Positions 26,970 through 36,460 are shown, numbered from the stretch's first letter. The stretch: DNA of 64,000 nucleotides from RPQJ01 sp963846315 (GCA_963846315.1 CAWJVM010000008.1:186001-250000), one strand, 5' to 3'. Program-made: numbers and translations. The notes: generated by a model not told the origin, from the letters alone.

Positions 26970-28715
26970 TCAGTCGACGGTGACGCGGTTGATCTCATCG
27001 AGCGTCGTAATGCCCATGCGCACCTTGTTGATGCCTGCCTGGCGCAGGCCCCAGACACCTTCGCGAACCGCCTGCTGCTTGATGTCCAGCACACTACCGC
27101 CCGTCATGATGATGCGGCCGATTTCCTCGGATACCGGCATCACTTCGTACAGGCCAGTGCGCCCCTTATACCCGTCCGTGCAGTTGCCGCAACCCACGGC
27201 CTGGAAAATCTGGAGCCCGTTCGCGATTTCTTCGGCCTCGAAGCCTTCTTTCTTGAGCGCTTCGGCCGGAATCTTCATCGGCGCCTTGCAACTGTTGCAC
27301 AGGCGGCGCGCCAGACGCTGGGCGATGATCAAGCTGACCGATGTCGCAATGGCATAGGGCTTCACGCCCATGTCCACCAGGCGCGTCAGGGTCTTCGGGG
27401 CATCGTTCGTATGCAGGGTCGAGAGCACCAGGTGGCCCGTCTGGGCGGCCTTGATCGCGATCTCGGCTGTCTCGAGGTCGCGGATTTCGCCGACCATGAT
27501 CACGTCCGGATCCTGGCGCAGGAAGGCGCGCAGGGCACCGGGGAAGGTCAGGCCGACCTTCGGGTTGATGTTCACCTGGTTGATGCCGGGCAACATGATT
27601 TCGACGGGATCTTCGGCCGTCGAAATGTTGGTGTCCTCGGTATTGAGGATGTTGAGGCCCGTATAAAGCGACACCGTCTTGCCGCTGCCGGTCGGCCCGG
27701 TCACCAGGATCATGCCGTGCGGGCGCGCCAGGCAGTCCATGTACAACTTCTTCTGAAACGGCTCGTATCCCAGTGCGTCGATGCCCAGCATCGCGCTCGA
27801 GGGATCGAGGATACGCATCACGATCTTCTCGCCGAAGAGGGTCGGGCACGTGCTGACGCGGAAGTCGATCGCCCGGTTCTTCGAAATCTTCATCTTGATG
27901 CGGCCGTCCTGCGGCACGCGGCGCTCGGCGATGTCCATGCGCGACATCACTTTCAGGCGAGCCGCCATCTTGATGGCCAGTTGCACCGGCGGCGTCGCGA
28001 CTTCCTTCAGGATGCCGTCGAGGCGGAGTCGGATACGGTAGCTGCGTTCGTAGGGCTCGAAATGGATGTCCGATGCGCCCTTCTTGATCGCGTCCAGCAT
28101 CACCTTGTTGATGAAGCGGACGATCGGCGCGTCGTCGACGGCGTCCGAGCGGTCGGCGTCCCTGGCCGCGTCGTCGTCGTCACCCGAGGTGACTTCGAGA
28201 CCGTCCATCTCGAAGTCGTCGCCGGCAAGTTCCGGCATCGACGTGTCGACCTGCTCGAGCGAGAGTGACAACAGTTTGTTGAGCTTGTCTTCCTCGACGA
28301 CCACGGCTTCGATCGAGAAGCCGGTGGCGAACTTGACCTCGTCGAGCGCGTGCAGGTTGGTCGGATCCGAGATCGCCAGGAACAGCTTCTTGCCGCGCTT
28401 CACCAGCGGCAGCACGCGGTGCTTGCGCAGGATCTTTTCGCTGACGATGCGGACGGTGTCGAGGTCGGGCTGGATGGCGTCAAGGTCGAGCAGCGGTGCC
28501 CCGAATTCCTGCGAGGCCGCGATGGCGATCTCGCGCGGGTCGGCCATGTTGTGCTCGACCAGGTAGGACACGATGCCCACCCGGCGTTCCTTCGCAGCGG
28601 CGATCGCATCGACCATGGCCGAGTCGGCCACCAGGCCGTCCACCACCAGCCGCTGCGGCAGGCCCTGCAGGCCTGAGCGATTGATGATCTGGGTCGAAAT
28701 TGCGAAATCGTTCAT
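26970..28715 (-). CDS. pilB: Type IV pilus assembly ATPase PilB
   Basis: PilB is the hexameric ATPase that drives pilus extension. The 581 residues include an N-terminal GSPII_E domain and the Walker A GPTGSGKTVSLYTGLNIL. They also include the Asp box AEDPVEIMLPGINQVNIN, Walker B DVIMVGEIRD, the His box TGHLVLSTLHTNDA, and a tetracysteine zinc motif (CNSC and CGNC). It is the first gene of the minus-strand pil unit. An acidic insertion (about residues 165-195) between the N-terminal and C-terminal domains is Asp-rich. Confidence 0.97.
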   Translation of the reverse strand: MNDFAISTQIINRSGLQGLPQRLVVDGLVADSAMVDAIAAAKERRVGIVSYLVEHNMADPREIAIAASQEFGAPLLDLDAIQPDLDTVRIVSEKILRKHRVLPLVKRGKKLFLAISDPTNLHALDEVKFATGFSIEAVVVEEDKLNKLLSLSLEQVDTSMPELAGDDFEMDGLEVTSGDDDDAARDADRSDAVDDAPIVRFINKVMLDAIKKGASDIHFEPYERSYRIRLRLDGILKEVATPPVQLAIKMAARLKVMSRMDIAERRVPQDGRIKMKISKNRAIDFRVSTCPTLFGEKIVMRILDPSSAMLGIDALGYEPFQKKLYMDCLARPHGMILVTGPTGSGKTVSLYTGLNILNTEDTNISTAEDPVEIMLPGINQVNINPKVGLTFPGALRAFLRQDPDVIMVGEIRDLETAEIAIKAAQTGHLVLSTLHTNDAPKTLTRLVDMGVKPYAIATSVSLIIAQRLARRLCNSCKAPMKIPAEALKKEGFEAEEIANGLQIFQAVGCGNCTDGYKGRTGLYEVMPVSEEIGRIIMTGGSVLDIKQQAVREGVWGLRQAGINKVRMGITTLDEINRVTVD

Positions 28716-29061
28716 GGGCTTAGCCTTGCCCTTGCGGGGTACCCGGCGGACGGAAGAACACTAGTGCAAGACTAGCAAATGTTAAGTCGTGGCGGAGATT
28801 GTGCCGCGTCGACCCCCGCAATTGTGTGAGGCGGACCACAACGCACTTAATTGGTCGCCTATCCAGTTTGACAAGCCGCCGTCAAAGGCCAGAAACGCGG
28901 ACGCGACCCACGAAACGCTCATCTCCCCACCCAGGTGAACGCTGCCCGAATCCTGGGGAAAAGCGGGCATCGCGCTGCGGTGACCCGCTGGACTCGGGCG
29001 ACGACGGCCCGGGAAAAGTCGCTCCACGCCAACCGCGCGCTGTTTGTCGTCCGAACCGCCC
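28716..29061. other. 346-bp intergenic region between pilB and the pilA terminator
   Basis: No convincing gene, tRNA or repeat is visible. Short frames here lack ribosome-binding sites and family features. One weak sigma-70-like promoter for pilB on the minus strand is TTAACA (28780-28785, read on the minus strand) with TAGTGT (28758-28763), 16 bp apart. A small RNA cannot be excluded. Confidence 0.5.
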
Positions 29062-29092
29062 AAAAAAGAGCCCCCGCCTGGGCGGGGGCTCT
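29062..29092 (-). terminator. Rho-independent terminator of pilA
   Basis: On the minus strand, AGAGCCCCCGCC (29092-29081) pairs with GGCGGGGGCTCT (29078-29067) around a 2-base loop and is followed by six T residues (29067-29062). It lies 39 bp after the pilA stop. This is a textbook intrinsic terminator. Confidence 0.93.
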
Positions 29093-29130
29093 GTCTCCAG
29101 CGCTGGTAGGGTCAGACTTGACCCACCGTT

Positions 29131-29616
29131 TTAAGCGCGGCAGTTGCTGGGGCGATACTTGCCAAGCAAAGTGCCGCCGGTTGCGGTGTCGTTCACGCCG
29201 GCGAAGTCCGCGCTGGCGGTCAATGCGCGATCGCCGCACTGCCAGATGATGTCACCATTGGCGGACGCACCCGGGCGCAGGCGGAGCGTGTTGTGGGCCG
29301 CGTCGATTTTCGTGTTCACATCGTTGCCATAGGTGATCAGGATTTCACCGGCGGTTACGTTGATGGACGAAACATACTTACCCGTGGGAAGGTTGTCGAT
29401 ACCGAGCGCAGCCGCGTTAGCCGGCCACGTGCCACGGTCCGCATAGAATTCAGCGACCGAGGCTTTGACCGACGACGCCATGGCGAGGCCTTCAGAGACC
29501 TGAGAGCGAATGATGTAGTCTTGGTAGGCCGGGATCGCGATCGCCGCGAGAATGCCGATAATCGCCACGACGATCATCAGTTCGATAAGCGTAAAGCCTT
29601 TCTGCAGGGTCTTCAT
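29131..29616 (-). CDS. pilA: Type IV major pilin PilA
   Basis: PilA is the subunit of the type IV pilus. The 161-residue precursor has a 6-residue leader ending in Gly, cut before Phe (KG|FTLIELMIVVAIIGIL), with Glu5 of the mature protein present. The hydrophobic N-terminal helix is followed by a globular part with a C-terminal disulfide pair (Cys127 and Cys159) that closes the D-loop. The chosen ATG (29616) has GGAG about 8 bases upstream. An in-frame ATG five codons earlier would add MELLN. It is monocistronic, with a sigma-54 promoter upstream and a terminator downstream. Confidence 0.96.
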   Translation of the reverse strand: MKTLQKGFTLIELMIVVAIIGILAAIAIPAYQDYIIRSQVSEGLAMASSVKASVAEFYADRGTWPANAAALGIDNLPTGKYVSSINVTAGEILITYGNDVNTKIDAAHNTLRLRPGASANGDIIWQCGDRALTASADFAGVNDTATGGTLLGKYRPSNCRA

Positions 29617-29681
29617 GTTCAATAACTCCATCTGGACGTGTTGTTCAATGACTGCGACTCGTCGAGTCTGCACTTGGGTAA

Positions 29682-29698
29682 AGCAAGCTCCGTGCCAA
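29682..29698 (-). promoter_or_regulatory. Sigma-54 promoter of pilA
   Basis: Read on the minus strand: TTGGCACGGAGCTTGCT, a near-perfect match to TGGCACG-N4-TTGCW, with GG and GC exactly 10 bases apart. Transcription should start near 29671, giving a leader of about 55 bases. PilR (32173-33567) is the expected activator. Confidence 0.9.
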
Positions 29699-29779
29699 GC
29701 CATGAATATCAAGCGCATCCTGCGCGAAATGGTTGTTTTTCCAGGGGAGCACGATTCTGGCACGGCGATCCGAGCGAAT

Positions 29780-29808
29780 TAACTGACAAGGGTTGTCGGT
29801 TAGTGTCA
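29780..29808 (-). promoter_or_regulatory. Probable PilR upstream activating sites
   Basis: TAACTGACAA (29780-29789) and TTGTCGGTTA (29793-29802) form an imperfect inverted repeat, followed by GTGTCA (29803-29808). The three TGTC/GACA half-sites lie 90-110 bp upstream of the pilA sigma-54 promoter, the usual place for NtrC-type activator sites. PilR of Pseudomonas binds TGTC-containing sites. The hairpin followed by T6 could instead be a plus-strand terminator, though no plus-strand gene precedes it. Confidence 0.55.
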
Positions 29809-30008
29809 TTTTTTGCGGGTCGCTGTGGTTTTAAGGGCACCTTCCCGGCAGGCCGTCTTGCGGCCTCCCCGGTCGGTGCCCAAACCACGACCGCCTACGC
29901 GCGTCACATTAACGTGCACAAATGTGCGCTGTTGCTTCCCTCGCAACCGCAACCGTCATCAAACTGCGGACTGCTATATTCGTATCAAGTATTTCGCGCC
30001 GAGGGGCA

Positions 30009-32207
30009 ATGAGCAGCAATTCGACTGGATATGATCAATCGTTCGCACGGGGATTTGCGCTGGCGCTAGGACTCGCCCTGGCGTTCTTCGCGATTTCCCT
30101 GTTTCAGACGATGGCCACTTTCTTGATCCGGCTCTACGGGTCCGACGTCATGCTCGGAGCCGTTTTGAATGTCCGCCTGGTTTCGAAGATGTCGCTGGAA
30201 ATCGCGACATTCGGCGTCGTGCTCCTCCTGCTGCACGTCCTCTTTGCACTCGCCGTGCATGTCTTGAGCTACTGCACGGTCATCGCCTACCCCCCGGCGG
30301 GCAAGTCTCGAAACGGCCTTGTAGTCATCTGGTTCGCGCTGCTGCTGGCATTTGTCCTGTTACAGAATGCCGCCTGGTTTCCAAAAACCCACTCGGGCTC
30401 CTATTACCACGACTATGCGGTTGCAGGTCTTGGTGGTCTGACGGCGGCAGGTATCGTCGGCGGGTTATGCGGGGTTATCGCAGCGATCGTGGTTGTCATC
30501 GCCGCCTATCGACTGCTGGCTGGGTCGGGCATCCGGCTCAAGGCCTCGCTCGCCAGCGTGTGCCTGATCGTCGCGCTCGGTGCGGTCGTATTCGCTCCGA
30601 AAATAGCGAGGACTGCCGGGGCTCGTTCCGTTCAACCGAACGTCATCATCCTCGGCATCGATTCACTTCGTCTCGAGCAGGTCGCCCGCTTTGGAGGCAC
30701 CGGCGTGACGCCGAACCTCGACGAATTTCTTGCCAATGCCGACGTGTTCACCGACACCACGACGCCCCTCGCACGAACCTTTCCGGCCTGGATCTCGATC
30801 CTGACCGGGCGAGCGCCGCGAAGCACAGGCGCGCTTTTCAACCTGATGCCGCGAGACGCGGTGCGATCGAGCCCGACACTTGGCGAGATTCTGTCGCGGC
30901 ATGGTTACAGCACGATTTATGCGACGGACGAAGTCCGGTTCAGCAACGTAGATAAATCGTATGGATTTGACACGGTCATTACGCCGCCGATCGGCGCGGC
31001 TGATTTCCTGATCGGCCGCATAGCCGACCTGCCACTTTCCAACGTCGTTGCCAATTCGCCGTTGGGTGCGGTCATGCTCGACTACCTGCACGCGAATAGA
31101 GCCGTCGCCAGTTTGTACCGGCCCGACACCTTCATCGCCAGGCTGGAGGCGGAAATCGGGGGCGATGGACCGATCTTCGCCGCGATCCACCTGACCGCTG
31201 CGCACTGGCCCTATGTTCACGCGGACTCGCCCGATGATTGGCCTGGGCCGACCGCAGCGGGCCCTGGGCCCGTCTATTTGCATGGATTGCAAACGGCCGA
31301 CCAGATGTTCGGCAACGTTGTCAATCTGCTGCGCGACAAAGGCCTCCTCGACAACGCTATCGTCGTCGTGCTCTCGGATCATGGCGAAGCCCTGATGCTT
31401 GCCGAAGACTCGCTGACGAGCGAGGACCTCGACGATCGTGTCCAGGGGTTGCAGGCGCCACCTCGGGTCCTCAACTGGGGTCACGGCCAGAGCGTCCTGA
31501 GCCCGGTTCAATACCAAGTGCTGCTGGGGTTTGCGCGTTTCGGCGAGGCTGCCGGCGTCGTTGGCAACGGCCGCGACCTGGGGACTCTTGCTTCGTTGGA
31601 AGATGTCTTTCCGACCGTCCTCGGCCTGCTCAAGCTGCCCGCTCCTGAGGTGGACGGGATTTCTCTCGTTTCGGCGCTGGCGGCGGCGCCGAAGGACGTC
31701 CCCAGGGCTGGAGACGATCGAATTCGATTTACCGAGACCGACATCCGCGTCGCGCCGAGTGCTACCGGTTCACTCGAGGAGGACCATGCCGCTGAGCAAG
31801 CCGTGCAATTGTTCGCGGTCGACGATTCGAGCGGGTGGCTGCACTTGAGGGAGACGATGATTCCAACGTTGATGCTATTCAAGGAGCGCGCTGCACTTGA
31901 TGCCACCCGGGTCCTGGCCGCACTTCCGGTGGCACCGGGTCGGCACGAATACCTGTTGCTCGATCGCAGGTCAGGCAAGGGCGAGGTGCTCGTCGCTCGT
32001 CCACCCGAGACCGACGCTCAGGCGACGCGGTTGTGGGATGCGCTCCACGGCCACTTTGGGGACGAGTTGCACGATCCCATCGTGGTCGGGCCGAGTGACC
32101 AGGCAATTTTCGACGCGATGTGGTCTGAAACCGCGCCGGCGGTCCAGGACAATTCGCAGGCGCGAGCGGCGACTACTCGATCCCCAACTTCTTCACCCGG
32201 TACCTGA
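30009..32207 (+). CDS. Membrane-anchored sulfatase-like hydrolase/transferase (alkaline phosphatase superfamily)
   Basis: The 732-residue product has about five N-terminal membrane segments (to ~residue 200) and a periplasmic alkaline-phosphatase-fold domain. Metal and active-site residues are Asp218 (GIDSLR), Thr257 in PLARTFPAW as the probable nucleophile, and DHG at 457-459 (VLSDHGEAL). The late His is in NWGHGQSV. The sulfatase formylglycine motif CxPxR is absent and Thr replaces it, as in phosphoethanolamine and phosphoglycerol transferases. It sits between pilA and pilRS, so pilin or envelope decoration is a fair guess but unproven. The ATG at 30009 has GAGGGG close upstream. The 3' end overlaps pilR by 35 bp, tail-to-tail. 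Confidence 0.8.
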   Translation: MSSNSTGYDQSFARGFALALGLALAFFAISLFQTMATFLIRLYGSDVMLGAVLNVRLVSKMSLEIATFGVVLLLLHVLFALAVHVLSYCTVIAYPPAGKSRNGLVVIWFALLLAFVLLQNAAWFPKTHSGSYYHDYAVAGLGGLTAAGIVGGLCGVIAAIVVVIAAYRLLAGSGIRLKASLASVCLIVALGAVVFAPKIARTAGARSVQPNVIILGIDSLRLEQVARFGGTGVTPNLDEFLANADVFTDTTTPLARTFPAWISILTGRAPRSTGALFNLMPRDAVRSSPTLGEILSRHGYSTIYATDEVRFSNVDKSYGFDTVITPPIGAADFLIGRIADLPLSNVVANSPLGAVMLDYLHANRAVASLYRPDTFIARLEAEIGGDGPIFAAIHLTAAHWPYVHADSPDDWPGPTAAGPGPVYLHGLQTADQMFGNVVNLLRDKGLLDNAIVVVLSDHGEALMLAEDSLTSEDLDDRVQGLQAPPRVLNWGHGQSVLSPVQYQVLLGFARFGEAAGVVGNGRDLGTLASLEDVFPTVLGLLKLPAPEVDGISLVSALAAAPKDVPRAGDDRIRFTETDIRVAPSATGSLEEDHAAEQAVQLFAVDDSSGWLHLRETMIPTLMLFKERAALDATRVLAALPVAPGRHEYLLLDRRSGKGEVLVARPPETDAQATRLWDALHGHFGDELHDPIVVGPSDQAIFDAMWSETAPAVQDNSQARAATTRSPTSSPGT

Positions 32208-33567
32208 GCTGCCTGAATGTCATCCCGAGCAGCTCCGCCGCCTTGGTCTTGTTGTACCGGGTTTGCTCGAGCGCGCGAATGATGGCCTCGCGCTGGATAT
32301 GCTCCAGCTGGCCTTCGAGCCCGTCTGCGCCCGGCTCTCCCACTGAGATATCCCGACCTGCGAGTTCCGGCAGGTCCGTGAGCAACTGCCCCGGCTTCAG
32401 CTGAATATCTTCCGGCTCGATACGGTCCTCCGAGCACAACGTCACCGCACGCTCGAGAATGTTCTCGAGTTCACGCACGTTGCCCGGGTACGAATACGAC
32501 AACAACTTATCCATCGCCTCGTCGCCAATCTGCGGGCGAGTCACGCCGATCTGCCCGGCAATCCTGTCGAGCAGCATGTCGACCAGCGGTGGCACGTCGT
32601 CGAGCCGTTCCCGCAGCGCGGGCACGCGGAGTTCGATCACGTTGATCCGGTAATACAGGTCCTCGCGGAACTTGCCCGCCTTTACCAGTTCGTCGAGCTT
32701 GCGGTGCGTGGCGGACAGCAAGCGTACGTCCACCGGCATTTCACGCGTCTCGCCCACCGGCCGAATGGATTTCTCCTGGATCACGCGCAGCAGCTTCACC
32801 TGCATGTGCAGCGGCAGGTCGGCGACTTCGTCCAGGAACAGCGTGCCGCCCTCGGCCGAGCGGATCAGGCCCTCCTTGTCGGCTACTGCACCGGTAAAGC
32901 TGCCCTTCTTGTGGCCGAACAGCTCGCTTTCCATCAGTTCCGACGGGATCGCGCCGCAGTTCACGGGCACGAACGGCCCGTCATGCCGGGGCCCGGTGTC
33001 ATGGATGAGTCGCGCAACGAGTTCCTTGCCGGTGCCGGAATCGCCGCAGATGTGCACCGGCGCCTGGCTGCGCGCCACCTTGGCAATCATCTGGCGCAGT
33101 TGCTGCATCGGCTTCGACAGGCCGAGCAGCCGCAAACCCGATGGCGTGACGATGGGTTGCGTGACATCGAAGTCGCGCCGTCCTGCGGAACGCAGCTTCA
33201 ACGTCGCCTTGATCAGCTTGCGCAATGCCGCGAGGTCGAGCGGCTTGGAAATGAAATCGAAGGCCCCGAGCTTCAGTGCCCGCACCGCGGCTTCGACATT
33301 GCCGTGTGCGGTGATGACGGCGACCGGCACGCCGGGCCGGTGGTGCTGGATCCAGTCGACGATGTCGAGTCCATTCCCGTCGGGCAGTTTCATGTCCGTC
33401 AGCACGAGATCGAACCGTTCCGGACCGAGCGCCTTGAGCGCGCTCGCGTAGTCAGCCGCCGTCACGACTTCGATCTGCATGCGGCCGAGCGTGATGGCCA
33501 GCAGATCGCGGATGTCCGGCTCGTCGTCGATGACCAGTGCGCGGGGGGTCGACTTGCGTTCGTGCAT
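32173..33567 (-). CDS. pilR: Sigma-54-dependent response regulator PilR
   Basis: PilR activates pilA with sigma-54. The 464-residue protein has a receiver domain (ALVIDDEPDIRDLL, phospho-Asp in DLVLTDMKLPDGNG, Lys in FISKPLDL) and an AAA+ domain. The AAA+ domain shows Walker A GDSGTGKELVARLIH, the sigma-54 loop GSFTGA in place of GAFTGA, and Walker B GGTLFLDEVADLPL. A Fis-type helix-turn-helix ends the protein (TKAAELLGMTFRQLRYRVKKLGI). The start overlaps the pilS stop by one base (TGATG), so the pair is translationally coupled. Its probable target sites are at the pilA promoter. Confidence 0.96.
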   Translation of the reverse strand: MHERKSTPRALVIDDEPDIRDLLAITLGRMQIEVVTAADYASALKALGPERFDLVLTDMKLPDGNGLDIVDWIQHHRPGVPVAVITAHGNVEAAVRALKLGAFDFISKPLDLAALRKLIKATLKLRSAGRRDFDVTQPIVTPSGLRLLGLSKPMQQLRQMIAKVARSQAPVHICGDSGTGKELVARLIHDTGPRHDGPFVPVNCGAIPSELMESELFGHKKGSFTGAVADKEGLIRSAEGGTLFLDEVADLPLHMQVKLLRVIQEKSIRPVGETREMPVDVRLLSATHRKLDELVKAGKFREDLYYRINVIELRVPALRERLDDVPPLVDMLLDRIAGQIGVTRPQIGDEAMDKLLSYSYPGNVRELENILERAVTLCSEDRIEPEDIQLKPGQLLTDLPELAGRDISVGEPGADGLEGQLEHIQREAIIRALEQTRYNKTKAAELLGMTFRQLRYRVKKLGIE

Positions 33568-35218
33568 CAGTCCTTCCAGCGGCGCGGGTCGGCGAAAATG
33601 ATGCGGAAAATGCTACCACCGCCGGACCGTGGCTCGTAGAGCAACAGGGCGCCGTTGGTCTGGCACAGTTCGCGCGAGATGAACAATCCCAGCCCGGTGC
33701 CACCGGAGCCGGTGGTGAAGAACGGCTCGAAGATGCGTTCGGCCTGCGCGGGGTCGACGCCGTTGCCACGGTCGGCGACCTCGACGAACGGTCGTCCGGT
33801 CGCTGCGATGCGGCCCGTCCGGATGTCGACGCGGCCTGCGGAATCCGAACCCGCACCGTGCCGAAGCGCGTTGTCGCACAGGTTCCAGAGCACCTGGTGC
33901 AGGTGCGACGGGTCGAACTCCACGTCGATCCGACCGGCGTTGCGATCCATTGTGGCGCTGAACGTGGTGGGGTCGAGTTGCATCGTCTTCTCGTACTCGG
34001 TGACGAATCCCACCGAGCCAGTCCGTGACGTCGAAGCGCTCCTGCTTGGTCGTGTCGCGGCGAGACAATTGCAGCACGTTCTCGATGATGTGACTGACCC
34101 GTACGCCGTTCTTTTCGATGATGTCCGTCAGGTGACGGTCGTCATCGGTGAGCTGCCGGGGATTCGCGCAGCAGCTGGCTGGCGTGGCTCATCGCTCCGA
34201 CCGGGTTGCGGATCTCGTGGGCAATGCTGGCGCTCAAGCGTCCCAATGCCGCCAGTTTCGACTGCTGCGCGCGATCGGCGAGGACGCTGGTGTCTTCCAG
34301 GAAGATCAGCACGGGACCGGAACCGCTCGCGGACAAGGGCCACGAAGTGCGGCCGGATGACCGTGCCGCCGTCCGCGCCGACGATTTCACCGACAGTGTC
34401 GCGCCGGTCCGACGATTGCTTGCGCCATGCCTCCAGCACGTACGACAGGCGCGGCGACACTGCAGCGAGCGCAGTTCCGCCCGGCACGTAGCCGCCGTAC
34501 AGCAGCTGCGCGGCCGTTTCGTTGATGAGGCGGACGTGGTCGCTCTCGTCGACGACGAGGATGCTTTCGCGCAGGTGCTGCACGATGAACTCGTTCAGCT
34601 CGTTGAGGTTCGCGAGGTCGATCTCGCGCTGCTTGGCCAGCGCCTCGCTATCCCGCAGTCGTGCTGCGAACGGGATGGCGAGCAGCGTGATGGCGAACAG
34701 GCTGGCACCGGTCAGTCCGGCGATCAGGAAGTCCGCTCGCGAGCTGTCGTCCTGCAGGAACGAGACCGTCGTTTCCGCAGCAGCGCAATCGTGACCAGCG
34801 ACGTGCCGAGCAGGGCATAACGCCGCGACAGGATGGTTGCGGTGGCACCGGTCGGCAGGACGAACAGCGTCGCCAGGCCGCTCGACACCCCGCCACTCGA
34901 GTGAATCAGCATGCCGATGGCGATTGCATCGACGACGAGCTGGAACATCGCCTGCCACTCGGCAGCCGGCACGCGGCTCTGGATGGTCTGGATACAGACC
35001 AGTGCGAACGCGAAATAGGCGACTGCGACGCCGATGAACAGTCCCGGCTGGCGGCTACCGACGGTGCTGGTCGGCGCGTCAAAGAAAAACACCAGCAGCA
35101 GCATCATCGGCAGCAGCAGCCGGAAAACGTTCAGCAGCGAAAGCACCCGCCACGGCAGTTCGATGCCGGTGGCCCCCCGGACGGATTCGGTCAGCTCGGT
35201 CTTGGGCACGCGCGCCAT
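33567..35218 (-). pseudogene. pilS: Sensor histidine kinase PilS, disrupted by four frameshifts
   Basis: PilS is the membrane kinase partner of PilR and senses pilin. The pieces are clear. The membrane part is ELPWRVLSLLNVFRLLLPMM (from 35218). The PAS part contains LNEFIVQHLRESILVVDESD. The H-box is LSASIAHEIRNPVGAMSHAS, the N-box NLCDNALRHG, and the G-box GSGGTGLGLFISREL. They lie in four different frames. The shifts fall at about 34775 (one base missing), 34325 (one extra), 34163 (one extra) and 34020 (one extra). Correcting them gives about 549 residues, a normal PilS. Either a decayed gene or poor sequence. The neighbouring pilR is intact. Confidence 0.88.
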
Positions 35219-35234
35219 GGCCGCGGACTTTCAG

Positions 35235-35248
35235 CAGAGGCGCCTCTG
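35235..35248. promoter_or_regulatory. Perfect 14-bp palindrome between pilS and sucC
   Basis: CAGAGGCGCCTCTG lies in the 72-bp divergent gap. A possible sucC promoter is TTTCAG (35229-35234) and TAAACT (35252-35257), 17 bp apart, so the palindrome would sit in the spacer like an operator. The assignment is tentative. Confidence 0.35.
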
Positions 35249-35290
35249 AGGTAAACTTCGAAGCTTCGTCCCACCGCCCGACCGAGCCCA

Positions 35291-36457
35291 ATGAACCTCC
35301 ACGAATACCAGTCGAAACAACTGTTCGCCCGCTATGGCATCCCGGTGCCGTCGGGATTCGTCGCCTCCACGCCGGAGGCAGCCGTCGACGCCGCCAGGCG
35401 CCTCGGAGGCGCAGTCTGGGTGGTCAAGGCCCAGGTGCACGCGGGTGGCCGCGGCAAGGCCGGTGGCGTCAAGGTGGTCAAGTCGACGGCCGACGTCGCA
35501 GCCGCCGCCGCCGGCATGCTCGGCCAGCGTCTGAAGACCAAGCAGACGTCGGCGGAAGGCCTGCCAATCAACCAGGTCTACGTCGAGACCGGCTCCAGGA
35601 TCGAGCGCGAGCTCTACCTCAGCCTTCTTCTCAACCGCGACACCGGCCGAGTGGCATTCGTCGCCTCGGCCGCCGGTGGCATGGACATCGAGGAAGTCGC
35701 TGCCAAGACGCCTGAGAAGATCATCCGAGTGGAGATTCACCCGGCGACGGGCATCCAGGGCTCGCATTGCCGCACGCTGGCCTTCGGGCTCGGTCTTGAA
35801 GGCAAGCAGGTCGCGCAGTTCGAGCAGATCGCGCGCGGCCTGTTCAAGCTCTACATGGACTGCGACGCGAGCCTCGTCGAGGTCAACCCGCTGATCGTCA
35901 ACGGCGATGGCGACGTGATCGCCCTCGACGGCAAGATCGGCATCGAGGACAACTCGCTCTTCCGCCAGAAGGCGCTGGTCGAGATGCGCGACATCTCGCA
36001 GGAAGACGAGATGGAGCGGATCGCCGGCGAGGCGGACCTCAACTACGTCTCGCTCGACGGCGACATCGCCTGCATGGTCAACGGCGCGGGCCTCGCCATG
36101 GCCACGATGGACGTCATTCAACTCTACGGCGGCTCGCCCGCGAACTTCCTCGACGTCGGCGGCGGCGCCACGCGTGAGCGCGTGACGGTCGCCTTCAAGC
36201 TCATCCTGAACAATCCGAAGGTCAAGGCGATCCTGGTCAACATCTTCGGCGGCATCGTTCGCTGCGACATGATCGCCGAGGGCGTCATTGGCGCCGCGCG
36301 CGACCTCGGCCTGCACCTGCCGGTCGTCGTCCGCATCGAAGGCACCAACGCCCCGCAGGGCCGCAAGCTGCTCGCCGAGAGCGGCCTCGACCTGATCGTT
36401 GCCACCGATTTGACCGACGCCGCCAAGAAGGTCGTCGCGGCCGCTGCGAGGAAGTAA
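35291..36457 (+). CDS. sucC: Succinyl-CoA synthetase (ADP-forming) beta subunit
   Basis: SucC carries the ATP-grasp fold and binds nucleotide and succinate in the TCA-cycle succinyl-CoA ligase. The 388-residue protein begins MNLHEYQSKQLFARYGIPVP, shows KAQVHAGGRGKAGGVK and CDASLVEVNPL, and has the C-terminal NIFGGIVRCDMIAEGV. Length and motifs are normal. sucD starts 3 bp after its stop. Here sucCD stands apart from other TCA genes, between pilS and an ABC transporter. Confidence 0.98.
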   Translation: MNLHEYQSKQLFARYGIPVPSGFVASTPEAAVDAARRLGGAVWVVKAQVHAGGRGKAGGVKVVKSTADVAAAAAGMLGQRLKTKQTSAEGLPINQVYVETGSRIERELYLSLLLNRDTGRVAFVASAAGGMDIEEVAAKTPEKIIRVEIHPATGIQGSHCRTLAFGLGLEGKQVAQFEQIARGLFKLYMDCDASLVEVNPLIVNGDGDVIALDGKIGIEDNSLFRQKALVEMRDISQEDEMERIAGEADLNYVSLDGDIACMVNGAGLAMATMDVIQLYGGSPANFLDVGGGATRERVTVAFKLILNNPKVKAILVNIFGGIVRCDMIAEGVIGAARDLGLHLPVVVRIEGTNAPQGRKLLAESGLDLIVATDLTDAAKKVVAAAARK

Positions 36458-36460
36458 CCC

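Noticed and set aside
28782..29063. A 93-codon minus-strand frame between pilB and pilA
   Set aside because: There is no ribosome-binding site, the composition is Arg/Ser-rich, no recognisable domain is seen, and it ends over the pilA terminator.
29780..29814. A plus-strand intrinsic terminator from the hairpin followed by T6
   Set aside because: No plus-strand gene ends upstream, and the stem is weak with six bases between it and the T run. A PilR site fits the position better.
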